Source of the DNA: Streptomyces niger
GTDB taxonomy: Bacteria; Actinomycetota; Actinomycetes; Streptomycetales; Streptomycetaceae
DNA length: 64,000 nucleotides
Assembly (NCBI RefSeq): GCF_000718305.1
Contig: NZ_JOFQ01000012.1
Coordinates: 62,001 to 126,000 of the forward strand
Direction of reading: 5' to 3'
Position numbers and translations under genes: made by a program. The notes under the pieces are model-generated. The model was not told the origin of the DNA. It saw only the letters and a list, made by a program, of their open reading frames with translations, and made no database searches. This document shows, piece by piece, positions 33,375 through 42,067 of this stretch. Position 1 is the first letter of the stretch. Every line of letters starts with the position of its first letter.

Positions 33375-34658
33375 TCAAGCCTGGCGGGAGAGCGTGCGGC
33401 GGATGGCGTAGGCGGCGGCTCCGATGGCGAGTACGGCAGCGCCGGTGAGGACGGACGAGACGGGGAGGGCGAACGCCAGGACGAGGCAGCCGGCCAGGCC
33501 GACGACCGGGATGATCCGGGCCGGGCGGCCTTCGGCCGGGGTGAGTGTGCACGCGGAGGCGTTGGCGACGGCGTAGTACGCCAGGACGCCGAAGGAGGAG
33601 AAGCCGATCGCCCCGCGCACGTCCGCGGTTGCGGCCACCGTGGCGACGACCGCGCCGACGAGGAGTTCGGCGCGGTGCGGGACCTTGAACTTCGGATGCA
33701 CGGCAGCCAGGACGTGGGGGAGGTGGTGGTCGCGGGCCATGGCCAGCGTCGTGCGGGAGACGCCGAGGATCAGGGCGAGCAGGGAGCCGAGGGCCGAGAC
33801 CGCCGCGCCGACGCGTACGACCGGCACGAGCCAGTCCGCCCCGGCCGCCCGTGCGGCCTCCGTCAGCGGCGCGCCGGCAGCGGCCAGGCCGTCGGTGCCG
33901 AGCAGCAGCAGGACGGAGACGGCGACGGCGGCGTAGACGACGAGGGTGATGCCGAGCGCGATCGGGATGGCGCGCGGGATGGTGCGGGCCGGATCGCGGA
34001 CCTCCTCGCCGAGGGTGGCGATGCGGGCGTAGCCGGCGAACGCGAAGAACAGCAGTCCGGCCGCCTGCAGGACCCCGCCGAACGTCGCGTCCGCACCGGC
34101 ATCCAGGTGGGCTGTGTCCACGCCGCCTGAAGTGAGGGAGACAACCACGACGGCGGTGAGAACCGCGAGGACGACGGCCACGACGATGCGGGTCAGCAGG
34201 GCGGACTTCTGCACGCCCGCGTAGTTGACGGCGGTCAGCGCCACCACGGCGGCGACGGCGATCGCGTGGGCCTGGCCGGGCCAGACGTAGGAGCCGACGG
34301 TCAGGGCCATGGCGGCGCAGGAGGCGGTCTTGCCCACCACGAACGCCCAGCCGGCCAGATACCCCCAGAAGTCGCCCAGCCGCTCCCGTCCGTAGACGTA
34401 GGTGCCGCCGGAGGCCGGGTAGAGGGCGGCGAGCCGCGCCGAGGAGGTGGCGTTGCAGTAGGCGACGACGGCGGCGAGGGCCAGGCCGAGCAGCAAGCCG
34501 GAACCGGCAGCTCGGGCGGCCGGGGCCAGGGAGGCGAAGATTCCGGCGCCGATCATCGATCCCAGCCCGATCAGCACGGCGTCCGGCACTCCAAGACGCC
34601 GTCGAAGTTCTTCCGGTACCCCGGATGGCGGCAAGGGCGTGCTGCTCAACTTCGTCAC
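33375..34658 (-). CDS. APC-family amino acid permease
   Basis: The protein has 427 aa and about 12 helices. The TM1 signature LIGLGSMIGAGIFASLAPAA with its Gly-x-Gly turn is typical of the amino acid/polyamine/organocation superfamily, as is FFAFAGYARIATLGEEVRDPARTIPRAI in TM6-7. The closest-looking group is cationic/neutral amino acid permeases; specificity is unknown. The GTG at 34658 lies within GAGGAG, so a TTG at 34649 may be the real start. It is convergent with blaI copy 3. Confidence 0.9.
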   Translation of the reverse strand: MTKLSSTPLPPSGVPEELRRRLGVPDAVLIGLGSMIGAGIFASLAPAARAAGSGLLLGLALAAVVAYCNATSSARLAALYPASGGTYVYGRERLGDFWGYLAGWAFVVGKTASCAAMALTVGSYVWPGQAHAIAVAAVVALTAVNYAGVQKSALLTRIVVAVVLAVLTAVVVVSLTSGGVDTAHLDAGADATFGGVLQAAGLLFFAFAGYARIATLGEEVRDPARTIPRAIPIALGITLVVYAAVAVSVLLLLGTDGLAAAGAPLTEAARAAGADWLVPVVRVGAAVSALGSLLALILGVSRTTLAMARDHHLPHVLAAVHPKFKVPHRAELLVGAVVATVAATADVRGAIGFSSFGVLAYYAVANASACTLTPAEGRPARIIPVVGLAGCLVLAFALPVSSVLTGAAVLAIGAAAYAIRRTLSRQA

Positions 34659-35005
34659 TCCTCGTCGGCCGTGCTCGCGGACAAGTTCCGCGGTCCGCGC
34701 GCACGATAAGGGATCGACGTGAACACGCGCAGGAGGTGGCTGCCGGCAGGCGGGGCCGGAGTCCGGAGGCGGCGGTGAAGGTCGCTGCTGCGATGACCGT
34801 GGCGTCGAGGCCGAGGCCGAGGGCGTCGGCGAGGTGGCACGGCGATTCGGTGAACAGTGGACCGCCTACGCCGCACGTACCCACGTGGTTCGAGGGCATC
34901 GTCGGAGCCTGCGCCGGTTCGCCCCGCTCCGGGGGCAGTAGGGCAACGCGCCCCGGTGGGCCCGGATTCGCGGTGTGCGGCGGGACTGCGCCTACGTTGG
35001 GGCGC
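34659..35005. other. 347-bp divergent intergenic region, no gene recognised
   Basis: This region separates the permease and aldo/keto reductase starts. Open frames cross it, but none shows a domain or good start. It should hold both promoters; I could not pick convincing -35/-10 pairs. Confidence 0.4.
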
Positions 35006-36088
35006 ATGACGGACTACGTAGCCCTCGGCAACTCCGGCCTGAAGGTGTCGCGCTTCGCCCTCGGCACCCTCACGGCCGGGAACGACCCCAAGTTCGCGCA
35101 GATGGCGGGGCTGGACGCCGACGCCTACCGGCGGCTGTTCGACATCGCGCTCGACCACGGCGTGAACCTCGTGGACACGGCGAACATGTACTCCTTCGGG
35201 GAGGCGGAGGAGATCACCGCGCAGGCTCTCAGAGGGCGGCGCGACGACGTCGTGCTGACCTCCAAGGTGCGGATGCCGCTCGGCGACGGCCCGAACGACG
35301 GCGGCGCGAGCCGCCACCACATCCTCCGCGAGGTCGAGAACAGCCTGCGGAGACTGCGTACCGACCACCTCGACCTGCTCTACACGCACCAGTGGGACGG
35401 CGTCACGCCCATCGAGGAGACGCTCGCCGCGCTGGACACCCTCGTGCGCGACGGCAAGGTCCGCTACCTCGGGACGTCCAACTACAGCGCCTGGCAGCTG
35501 AGCAAGACGGTGTACACCGCGCGCGCTCTCGGGCTGACCGCGCCCGTCGTCCAGCAGATGTACTACACGCCGGAGGCGCGGGAGATCGAGTACGAGATCC
35601 TGCCGGCAGCGCGCGACCTCGGCATCGGCACCTTCGTGTGGAGCCCCCTCGGTGAGGGCCTGCTCACCGGCAAGGTGCGGCGCGGGCAGGAGACGCCGAG
35701 CAGTACCCGGCAGGGCACCGACTGGCCCGAGCCGCACGTCACCGACTGGGGCCGGGCCTACGACATCATCGACGCGCTGGACGGCATCGCACGGGAGCGC
35801 GGCGTCTCCGTGCCCCGCGTCGTGCTCGCCTGGCTCCTGGGGCGCCCCGGCGTCACCGGCATCGTCCTGGGGGCGCGTACCGAGGACCAGCTGCGCGACA
35901 ACCTCGCGGCGGCGGATCTGGAGCTGTCCCAGGAGGAGCGCGACACCCTCACCCGGGTCTCGCAGCTGCCGGCCTACTACCCGTGGTGGCACCGCGCCCT
36001 CAACGCGACCGACCGCCCCGATCCCGCCGAAGAGCCGTACCTGACGGAGTTCCGCAGGTATGCGACAGGGGGCGGGAGCGGCTCCTGA
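35006..36088 (+). CDS. aldo/keto reductase
   Basis: The protein has 360 aa. It follows the AKR barrel: LGTLTAGN, NLVDTANMYSFGEAEEI with catalytic Asp and Tyr, VVLTSKVRMPLGDG with the catalytic Lys, and LDLLYTHQWDGVTPIEETL with the catalytic His. The NADPH-binding end reads VLGARTEDQLRDNLAAADLELS. It resembles the YajO/AKR11-13 group acting on small aldehydes. The ATG at 35006 follows a GGGGCGC run. It is monocistronic by spacing. Confidence 0.92.
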   Translation: MTDYVALGNSGLKVSRFALGTLTAGNDPKFAQMAGLDADAYRRLFDIALDHGVNLVDTANMYSFGEAEEITAQALRGRRDDVVLTSKVRMPLGDGPNDGGASRHHILREVENSLRRLRTDHLDLLYTHQWDGVTPIEETLAALDTLVRDGKVRYLGTSNYSAWQLSKTVYTARALGLTAPVVQQMYYTPEAREIEYEILPAARDLGIGTFVWSPLGEGLLTGKVRRGQETPSSTRQGTDWPEPHVTDWGRAYDIIDALDGIARERGVSVPRVVLAWLLGRPGVTGIVLGARTEDQLRDNLAAADLELSQEERDTLTRVSQLPAYYPWWHRALNATDRPDPAEEPYLTEFRRYATGGGSGS

Positions 36089-36249
36089 CACGGAGGCGCT
36101 GAACGGCACCACGCGCACCGCGGGGCCCTGCCCCCGTCACCCGTTCGGGGGTATCCCGTCCGCGGTGCGTCCTTCGGCGGGTGGCGGTCCGTAGCCGTCC
36201 GAACGCACCGGGCCCGTTTCGGTTCGAGGCGGACGGTAACCCACGACGT

Positions 36250-37359
36250 ATGGCACGGATAACGCGACCGGGGGGCCGGGAGGGCCCCACTCATCGCGCC
36301 GGTGACGGTCCCGGGGAGCGGACGGCCCGGGTGCCCGCGGCGCGGCAGGAGGCAGGTGCGGCACCGGCTCCGGGCCCGGATCCGCTCGTCAAGGAGCGGG
36401 AACCGGACGAGCTGACCGCCCTGCCCAAGAAGTCCTGGTGGGCCGTGCTGCGTGGCACGGTCAAAGAGGTCAAGGGCGATGAGCTGACCGACCGGGCCGC
36501 GGCCCTGACCTACTACGCGGTGCTGTCGTTGTTCCCCGCGCTGCTCGTACTGGTCTCCCTGCTGGGCCTGGTGGGGGAGTCGGCCAGCCGGAAGGTGGTG
36601 GCCACGCTCCAGCAACTGGCACCCGGCTCCGTGCGGCAGATCATCAGCGACGCCGTGCAGCAGCTGCAGGGCAACGCGGGGGTCGGCTCGCTGATCGCGG
36701 TGGTCGGCCTGCTGGGCGGCGTCTGGACGGCCTCGGGCTATGTGGCTGCCTTCATGCGCAGTTCCAATGTCGTGTACGACATGGCCGAGGGCCGCCCGAT
36801 GTGGAAGGTGCTGTTGGGGCGTCTGGGCCTTACGGTGGTACTGATGTTGCTGGCTCTCCTCAGCGCGCTCATCGTGGTGTTCACCGGCGGCATCGCGCGC
36901 CAGGTCGGCGACGCGCTGGGGGTGGGAGCCATCGCGCTGACGGTGTGGTCGATCGCGAAGTGGCCGGTGCTGGTCATCCTGGTGACGACGATGATCGCGT
37001 TCCTCTACTGGGGCGCGCCCAACGTGAAGGGCCGCGGCCTGCGGTGGGTCACCCCGGGCAGCTTCCTCGCCCTGGTCATCTGGATGGTGGCTTCCGCCGG
37101 ATTCGCGGTGTACGTGGGGAACTTCTCTTCCTACAACAAGACCTACGGGACCCTCGCCGGTGTGATCATCTTCCTCGTCTGGCTGTGGATCACCAATCTG
37201 GCCATCCTGCTCGGCCTGGAATTCGACGCCGAGATGGCACGGGAGCGAGCGGTCGCCGGCGGCCACCCCGGCAATGACGAGCCGTACGTCGAGCCGCGCG
37301 ACACCAGCGCGTGGAGTGAGGAGGAACGCGAGCGGGCCGAGAACCCGGGCGAAGTCTGA
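36250..37359 (+). CDS. YihY/BrkB-family inner-membrane protein
   Basis: The protein has 369 aa. After a ~70-residue hydrophilic N-terminus come the family signature LTDRAAALTYYAVLSLFPALLVLVSLLG and five further helices, ending TYGTLAGVIIFLVWLWITNLAILLGLEFDAEM, which is the diagnostic YihY end. Function is not established; it was once called ribonuclease BN. A GTG at 36181 could start a longer form. It heads a probable envelope-associated set with the holin-like, DUF3618 and DUF4235 genes, the first gap being 39 bp. Confidence 0.9.
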   Translation: MARITRPGGREGPTHRAGDGPGERTARVPAARQEAGAAPAPGPDPLVKEREPDELTALPKKSWWAVLRGTVKEVKGDELTDRAAALTYYAVLSLFPALLVLVSLLGLVGESASRKVVATLQQLAPGSVRQIISDAVQQLQGNAGVGSLIAVVGLLGGVWTASGYVAAFMRSSNVVYDMAEGRPMWKVLLGRLGLTVVLMLLALLSALIVVFTGGIARQVGDALGVGAIALTVWSIAKWPVLVILVTTMIAFLYWGAPNVKGRGLRWVTPGSFLALVIWMVASAGFAVYVGNFSSYNKTYGTLAGVIIFLVWLWITNLAILLGLEFDAEMARERAVAGGHPGNDEPYVEPRDTSAWSEEERERAENPGEV

Positions 37360-37398
37360 TCCGCACAGGACGCGGCCAGGAAAGGCAGTTGATCGGTG

Positions 37399-37851
37399 AT
37401 GAGTACTTCTGAAGACCGGGCGGTGCGTCCCGGTACACCTCCGGACACGGCCTCGCGACCAGAGCACACCGAGGAGTCGGTGGGCGTGCTGGTCTCCCGC
37501 GCCTCGCAGCAGCTCTCGCAGCTGGTGCGCGAGGAGATGCAGCTGGCGCAGGCGGAGATGGTGCGGAAGGGCAAACAATTCGGCATCGGCGGCGGACTGT
37601 TCGGCGGTGCGGGCGTGGTCGCTTTCCTGGCGCTGGAGGCGCTCGTGGTCACCGTGATCGCGGCCCTCGCGCTGGTACTGCCGGTATGGGCGTCGGCCCT
37701 GATCGTCACCGGCGCGCTGCTGGTGCTCGCCGGGATCCTGGCGCTGACCGGCAAGAAGGAGATCGGCCGGGCGACCCCGCCGACGCCCCAGGAGGCGATC
37801 GCCGGAGTCAAGGCCGACGTCGCCGAGGTGAGGGAGAAGGCCCACCGATGA
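37399..37851 (+). CDS. actinobacterial holin-X / phage-holin superfamily III membrane protein
   Basis: The protein has 150 aa. An amphipathic segment (VSRASQQLSQLVREEMQLAQAEM) precedes two helices (GLFGGAGVVAFLALEALVVTVIAAL and VLPVWASALIVTGALLVLAGILAL), the layout of the Phage_holin_3_6 family. Despite the name it is chromosomal in many actinomycetes and not linked to phage genes here. The stop overlaps the next start (ATGA), so it is co-translated with the DUF3618 gene. Confidence 0.88.
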   Translation: MSTSEDRAVRPGTPPDTASRPEHTEESVGVLVSRASQQLSQLVREEMQLAQAEMVRKGKQFGIGGGLFGGAGVVAFLALEALVVTVIAALALVLPVWASALIVTGALLVLAGILALTGKKEIGRATPPTPQEAIAGVKADVAEVREKAHR

Positions 37852-38291
37852 CCGCTGAACCCCGGAGCAGGAACAAGTCCGAGTCGCTCACGACCGAGCA
37901 GCTGCGGGAGCGGGTGGAGCACACCCGCGAGGAGCTGGGCCGGACGGTGGAGGAGCTGGCCGCCAAGGCCGACGTGAAGACGCGGGCCAAGGAGAAGGCC
38001 GGCGAGGCCAAGGCCAAGGTGCAGGGCAAGGCCGGCGACGCCAGGGCCAAGGTCCAGCAGGCCGTCGGCCATTCGCGGGCGCGGGCCCAGGACGGCTCGG
38101 CGCACGTCGCGCAACGCGGCCCCGTGCCGGCGCTGGCCGTGTCCGCCGCCGCGGCCGTCCTGATATGGCTGCAGGTCCGCCGGCACGGCCGCGACCGCAA
38201 GGGCGTCCGGACCGTCGCCATCCGCAGCGGCCGCCCGCGCGGCCTCGCCGGGCACCGCCGCTGCGGCAGCCGTACCAGGAGGTTCCGATGA
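37848..38291 (+). CDS. DUF3618-domain protein
   Basis: The protein has 147 aa. The N-terminal motif TTEQLRERVEHTREELGRTVEELAAKADVKTRAKEK is the DUF3618 signature. An Ala/Lys-rich coiled-coil-like helix follows, then one membrane helix (PVPALAVSAAAAVLIWLQV) and a basic tail. It lies between holin-like and DUF4235 genes, with ATGA overlaps at both ends. Conserved association of these three suggests a membrane-associated complex of unknown role. Confidence 0.88.
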   Translation: MTAEPRSRNKSESLTTEQLRERVEHTREELGRTVEELAAKADVKTRAKEKAGEAKAKVQGKAGDARAKVQQAVGHSRARAQDGSAHVAQRGPVPALAVSAAAAVLIWLQVRRHGRDRKGVRTVAIRSGRPRGLAGHRRCGSRTRRFR

Positions 38292-38554
38292 ACGCAGCGA
38301 AAGTGGTGTACACGCCGGTCGGCGTGGCACTGGGCGCCTGCAGCGGCATGATCGCCGGGGCGCTGTTCAAGCAGACGTGGAAGCGGCTCGGGCACGACGG
38401 GGACACCCCCAGCGCCAGAGACGAGGAGCGGACCTGGAAGGAAGTGCTGCTGGCGGCGGCGCTGCAAGGGGCCATCTTCGCCACGGTCAAGGCCGCGATG
38501 GACCGCAGCGGTGCCACTGCCACCCGCCGCCTGACCGGTACCTGGCCCGGCTGA
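38288..38554 (+). CDS. DUF4235-domain membrane protein
   Basis: The protein has 88 aa. It opens KVVYTPVGVALGACSGMIAGALFKQTWKRL and ends WKEVLLAAALQGAIFATVKAAMDRSGA, the two short helices of DUF4235. AGGAGG is positioned before the ATG at 38288, which overlaps the DUF3618 stop (ATGA). It ends the four-gene envelope operon; a hairpin at 38606 follows. Confidence 0.88.
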   Translation: MNAAKVVYTPVGVALGACSGMIAGALFKQTWKRLGHDGDTPSARDEERTWKEVLLAAALQGAIFATVKAAMDRSGATATRRLTGTWPG

Positions 38555-38605
38555 CCGCCGGGCTCTCCGGATGCGGGGCGGCCGTGGAGCTGCTTCGCTG
38601 AAAGG

Positions 38606-38629
38606 GCCCGCGCCCTTCCGGACGCGGGC
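38606..38629 (+). terminator. hairpin after the DUF4235 gene
   Basis: GCCCGCG pairs with CGCGGGC around a 10-base loop, 51 bases after the DUF4235 stop and before the DUF6381 gene. It is a short stem, so the call is tentative. Confidence 0.4.
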
Positions 38630-38667
38630 GGTTCGGACGTGGTGTCCCGTACGGGCAAGGAGTGATC

Positions 38668-38859
38668 ATGGGCATGGACGGTGAGGTCGGAGGCCGCATC
38701 CGGCAGATGCGGGACAAGGCCAAGGAGCTGTCGGAGGCCGCGGAACGGACCAGCGATCCGCAGGACCGGCAACGGCTGCAGGACAAGGCACGCAAGCTGG
38801 AGAGCCAGGCGGAGCAGGAGTCGAGCATGGGCAGCGGGGACATCTTCCCGATGCAGTGA
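38668..38859 (+). CDS. DUF6381-family small protein
   Basis: The protein has 63 aa; the ATG at 38668 has AAGGAG at good spacing. The whole chain is charged and helical (RIRQMRDKAKELSEAAERT, RQRLQDKARKLESQAEQES) and ends SMGSGDIFPMQ, a conserved tail of this Streptomyces family. Function unknown. It is flanked by hairpins on both sides, so it is probably transcribed alone. Confidence 0.82.
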   Translation: MGMDGEVGGRIRQMRDKAKELSEAAERTSDPQDRQRLQDKARKLESQAEQESSMGSGDIFPMQ

Positions 38860-38889
38860 CGTCCGTACGGAGCCCGTGACTCGTACGGC

Positions 38890-38924
38890 CGCGTCCGCCC
38901 TCCCACCCGCGGAGGGCGGACGCG
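38890..38924 (+). terminator. strong hairpin after the DUF6381 gene
   Basis: CGCGTCCGCCCTCC pairs perfectly with its complement around a 7-base loop (CACCCGC). It starts 30 bases after the stop. A partial direct copy of the right arm (GGGCGGACGCGCGC) occurs again just downstream. Confidence 0.75.
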
Positions 38925-39168
38925 CGCATGGGCGGAAGAGGGCGGACGCGCGCAGCGGCGCGACCCGTCCGGCCGGGTCCGGGTGCCGGGCGGGCAGCCG
39001 GTAAGCTGGGGACAGCGGTGATCTGCGGGTCCCGCGCGGCGGTGGGGCCCGCCGTACCCGAACCGCGGCAGCGACGTCGCCAACGGTCCCTGCTTGCGAC
39101 GCGCGCCGGTGCGACGCGTGCCCGTGGCACGCGCATCCGCCGACGCCCCGGCGAGTAGGAGACAGCAC
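38925..39168. other. leader region of the crcB operon; no fluoride riboswitch recognised
   Basis: The gene-free stretch 38860-39168 holds the terminator and this 244-bp GC-rich leader before crcB. I looked for the fluoride riboswitch core (GGNGAUGG and a conserved UGAU-CUCC element) and did not find a convincing match. No gene is supported. Confidence 0.4.
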
Positions 39169-39654
39169 GTGACAGAGCCCCACCCCGCCACGCTGCACGA
39201 ACCGGTCGACCCCGACACCGGCCCGCGCGTCCCGCCGCGGTCCGTCGCGGGCGGTCACCGACAGGGCCCCGTCGTGGCCGCCGTCGCGCTCGGCGGTGCC
39301 GCCGGTGCCGTCGCGCGCTACGGGGCCACGCTGCTGTGGCCCACGCCGCCCGGCGCCTTCCCCTGGACGACGCTGACCGTGAACGTGCTCGGTTGCGCCG
39401 CCATCGGTGTCCTGATGGCGCTGCTCGCCGAGGCCCGGTCCGTGCACCGGCTGGTCCGGCCGTTCCTCGGCACCGGCGTGCTCGGCGGCTTCACCACCTT
39501 CTCCACGTACGCCGTGGACATCCAGCGCATGGTCGAGCACGGCGCGCTCCGCACCGGCCTCGCGTACCTGGCGCTGACCCTGCTCGCGGCGCTGGCCGCG
39601 GTGTGGGCCGCGGCCGTCACCACCCGGAGCGTCCTGTCCTGGAGGCATCAGTGA
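39169..39654 (+). CDS. crcB: fluoride ion channel subunit CrcB/Fluc (1)
   Basis: The protein has 161 aa from a GTG at 39169 with AGGAGA upstream. A 35-residue hydrophilic N-terminus precedes four helices. Family features are [12 protein letters not shown], the pore region [21 protein letters not shown] with its Asn, and [19 protein letters not shown]. Fluc channels export fluoride as dual-topology dimers. Here a second crcB follows one gene later, which suggests a heterodimer. The stop overlaps the DUF190 start. Confidence 0.92.
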   Translation: MTEPHPATLHEPVDPDTGPRVPPRSVAGGHRQGPVVAAVALGGAAGAVARYGATLLWPTPPGAFPWTTLTVNVLGCAAIGVLMALLAEARSVHRLVRPFLGTGVLGGFTTFSTYAVDIQRMVEHGALRTGLAYLALTLLAALAAVWAAAVTTRSVLSWRHQ

Positions 39655-40031
39655 CCGCCACCCGCGCCGCCCTCCGCGTCACCGTGTTCGTCTGCGAGGA
39701 CCGCACCTGGCACCACCGCCCGCTGTACTCCGAGATCGTGCACCGGGCCCATCGCGCGGGCCTCGCGGGCGCCTCGGTCTTCCGCGGCATCGAGGGGTTC
39801 GGCGCCTCCTCCAGGATTCATACGAGCCGGCTGCTGTCGCTGGGCGAGGACCTGCCGGTGGCCGTGGTGATCGTCGACACCGAGGAACGGGTACGGGCGT
39901 TCCTGCCGCAGCTGGACGAGCTGGTGACCGAGGGGCTGGTGACCCTCGACGCGTGCGAGATCGTCCTTCCCGGCGCCGCACGGCGCCCGGCCGACGGCGG
40001 CCGGGACGACGAAGGGGGCCGTACGCGGTGA
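39651..40031 (+). CDS. DUF190-domain protein
   Basis: The protein has 126 aa. The PII-like fold of DUF190 is seen in [56 protein letters not shown] and the later [25 protein letters not shown] precedes the GTG at 39651, which overlaps the crcB1 stop; its own stop overlaps the crcB2 start. Being translationally coupled on both sides to fluoride channel genes implies a regulatory role on them (inference). Confidence 0.9.
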   Translation: MTATRAALRVTVFVCEDRTWHHRPLYSEIVHRAHRAGLAGASVFRGIEGFGASSRIHTSRLLSLGEDLPVAVVIVDTEERVRAFLPQLDELVTEGLVTLDACEIVLPGAARRPADGGRDDEGGRTR

Positions 40032-40402
40032 ACTGGCTGCTCGTGATCGCCGGAGCCATGGTCGGGGCCCCGCTGCGCTACCTGACCGACCGTGCGGTGC
40101 AGGCCCGGCACGACACCGTCTTCCCCTGGGGCACCTTCGCCGTCAACGTCGTCGGCAGCCTGGTGCTGGGGCTGCTGACCGGCGCGGTCGCCGCGGGCGC
40201 CGCCTCCTCGCAGGTGCAGCTGCTGATCGGCACCGGCCTGTGCGGCGCGCTGACCACGTACTCGACGTTCTCCTACGAGACGCTGCGGCTGGCCGAGGGC
40301 GGCGCTCGCCTCTTCGCCGCGGCCAACGCGCTGGGGACCGTGGTGGCCGGCCTGTGCGCCGCGTTCGCGGGCGCGGCCGTCGCCCAGGTCTGCTGGGGAT
40401 AG
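40028..40402 (+). CDS. crcB: fluoride ion channel subunit CrcB/Fluc (2)
   Basis: The protein has 124 aa from a GTG at 40028 that overlaps the DUF190 stop (GTGA). Its four helices fill nearly the whole chain: [39 protein letters not shown], and [18 protein letters not shown]. It is the shorter partner of the first CrcB and lacks its N-terminal extension. The operon ends at the hairpin at 40404. Confidence 0.93.
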   Translation: MNWLLVIAGAMVGAPLRYLTDRAVQARHDTVFPWGTFAVNVVGSLVLGLLTGAVAAGAASSQVQLLIGTGLCGALTTYSTFSYETLRLAEGGARLFAAANALGTVVAGLCAAFAGAAVAQVCWG

Positions 40403-40403
40403 T

Positions 40404-40437
40404 CCTACGGGGGACGGCGCCGGCCGCCCCCCGTAGG
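40404..40437. terminator. bidirectional hairpin between crcB2 and the SPFH gene
   Basis: CCTACGGGGG pairs with CCCCCGTAGG around a 14-base GC-rich loop that can fold further. It starts 1 base after the crcB2 stop and ends 5 bases before the convergent gene's stop, so it can serve both. Confidence 0.75.
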
Positions 40438-40442
40438 CGGGC

Positions 40443-41882
40443 TCACTCGCTGATGTCGATCTTCCCGTTGGAGGCGGCCGGGCCACCGGCGGCCGGCGCG
40501 GGGACCGAGGCGTCGCGTCGCTCCGTGATCCCCTTCAGGAGACCCGCGAGGTCGACGCCGGTGGTGGAGCCGAGCAGCTCCATGCCCTGCGCGACGTTGT
40601 CGGCGACCGCCCGGGGGAGCCGGCCCGCGCCGTCCGTGGAGATCACGGTCATCTTGTCCACCGCGCTGAGCGGCTCGGACGCCTTGCCGACGACGTCCGG
40701 CAGCACCTGGACCAGCATCTGCAGGACCGCGGCGTCGCCGTACTGCGCGAACGCGTCCGCCTTCTGGCGCATGGCCTCGGCCTCGGCGGAGCCCTTCGCG
40801 CCGATCGCCGCGGCCTCCGCCTCGCCCTCGATGCGTACCGCGTCGGCGAGCGCCGCACGCTGCGCCTTCTCGCCCTCACCGGTCAGCCGCGCCCGCTCGG
40901 CCGCCGCCTCGGCCTCCTTCACCAGCGCGATCCGCCGGGCCTCGGCCTCCTGCTCGGCCTGGTAGCGGGCCGCGTCGGCGGGCTTACGCACCTTCGTGTC
41001 CAGCTCGCGGTCGGTCAGCGCGGCCTGGCGCTGCGCCACCTTCTCCTGTTCGGTGAGGACTTCCTGGCGCCGCGCGGCCTCGGCCAGCGGCCCGGCCGCC
41101 GCGGCGCGCGCCGCCGCCTCGTCCGTCTCGGCCTTGATCTCCGCCTGCCGCAGCGCGAACGTCCGCTGGGCGACGGCGATCTCCTCCTCGGCCTTCAGCC
41201 GGGCCTGCTCGGCCGCGCGCCGGGCCACCGCCTCGGCGATGTCGGCCTCCTGCCTGGCGCGGGCGGCCTCGGGCCGGCCGAGGTCCTCCAGGTACGAGCC
41301 CTCGGTCGTGATGTCGTGGATCTGGAAGGCGTCCAGCACCAGGCCCTGGCCCGACAGGCTGGCCTCGGCCTCCTCGGCGACCTGCCCGGCGAACGCGGCC
41401 CGGTCCCGGATCACGTCCTCCACCGACATCCGGCCGACGATGGCCCGGAGCGCGCCGGAGAGCACCTCCTGCGTGAACCCGACGATCTCGTCCTGCTGCT
41501 GCAGGAACCGCTGGGCCGCGGCGCGGATGCAGTCCTCGGTGCCGCCGACCTTGACGATCGCGACGCCTTCGAGGTTCGCCTTCACGCCGCGCAGGGTCAC
41601 CGCGCCGCGCACCGCGACGGGGATCTGCCGGCTGGAGAGCTCCAGGGTGAACTTCTGCTGGACGAACGGCACGACGAAGACGCCGCCGCCGACCACGACC
41701 TTCTGGCCGCTGTTGTCGGTGAACACCCGCCCCGTCTCGGGGTCGGTGGCCTTCTTGCCGCGCCGGCCGGTGACGATGAAGGCCTCGCTGGGCCCGGCGA
41801 CCTTGTAGCGCGTGACGACGACCAGCGCGAGAAGGACGATCAGGACGACGATGCCGGCCACCGCTGTCAGGACTGGACTCAT
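40443..41882 (-). CDS. SPFH/flotillin-like membrane protein
   Basis: The protein has 479 aa. One N-terminal helix (VLTAVAGIVVLIVLLALVVVT) is followed by the SPFH/band-7 domain (YKVAGPSEAFIVTG, GGGVFVVPFVQQKFTLELSSRQIPV). An Ala/Glu/Gln-rich coiled coil runs from about 220 to 400 (QEADIAEAVARRAAEQARLKAEEEIAVAQ). Flotillins scaffold ordered membrane domains. The ATG at 41882 has GGGGGGAA upstream; one at 41888 is too close. An NfeD-like gene lies upstream on the same strand, the usual partner. Confidence 0.92.
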   Translation of the reverse strand: MSPVLTAVAGIVVLIVLLALVVVTRYKVAGPSEAFIVTGRRGKKATDPETGRVFTDNSGQKVVVGGGVFVVPFVQQKFTLELSSRQIPVAVRGAVTLRGVKANLEGVAIVKVGGTEDCIRAAAQRFLQQQDEIVGFTQEVLSGALRAIVGRMSVEDVIRDRAAFAGQVAEEAEASLSGQGLVLDAFQIHDITTEGSYLEDLGRPEAARARQEADIAEAVARRAAEQARLKAEEEIAVAQRTFALRQAEIKAETDEAAARAAAAGPLAEAARRQEVLTEQEKVAQRQAALTDRELDTKVRKPADAARYQAEQEAEARRIALVKEAEAAAERARLTGEGEKAQRAALADAVRIEGEAEAAAIGAKGSAEAEAMRQKADAFAQYGDAAVLQMLVQVLPDVVGKASEPLSAVDKMTVISTDGAGRLPRAVADNVAQGMELLGSTTGVDLAGLLKGITERRDASVPAPAAGGPAASNGKIDISE

Positions 41883-41952
41883 GTGCATTCCCCCCTGCCC
41901 CCGCGAGACGGACGGCAGATCGGTTCGGTCGGTGAAGTGGGAGCCAAATGGC

Positions 41953-42006
41953 GAACTAGGTGAAATAGGTGAACTGGACGAACTGGGTGAACTGGGTGAA
42001 CTGAGG
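41953..42006. repeat. six copies of a 9-bp tandem repeat upstream of the SPFH gene
   Basis: Six adjoining 9-bp units (consensus GAACTGGGT) fill part of the 185-bp gap between the NfeD-like and SPFH genes, about 70 bp before the SPFH start. The area is AT-richer than its neighbours. It is not in a supported gene. Confidence 0.8.
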
Positions 42007-42067
42007 AGCGGAATTCGATCGGTGCAGTGGGGGAGAAGGAAGCGAAGGAAGCGTGTGAGGGCGCGGG

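Noticed and set aside
37399..37851. The holin-like gene considered as a prophage marker.
   Set aside because: No integrase, tail, capsid or endolysin genes are near. The family is a common chromosomal envelope protein in actinomycetes.
38925..39168. A possible fluoride riboswitch before crcB.
   Set aside because: The core elements were not found by eye. A covariance search would be needed to overturn this.
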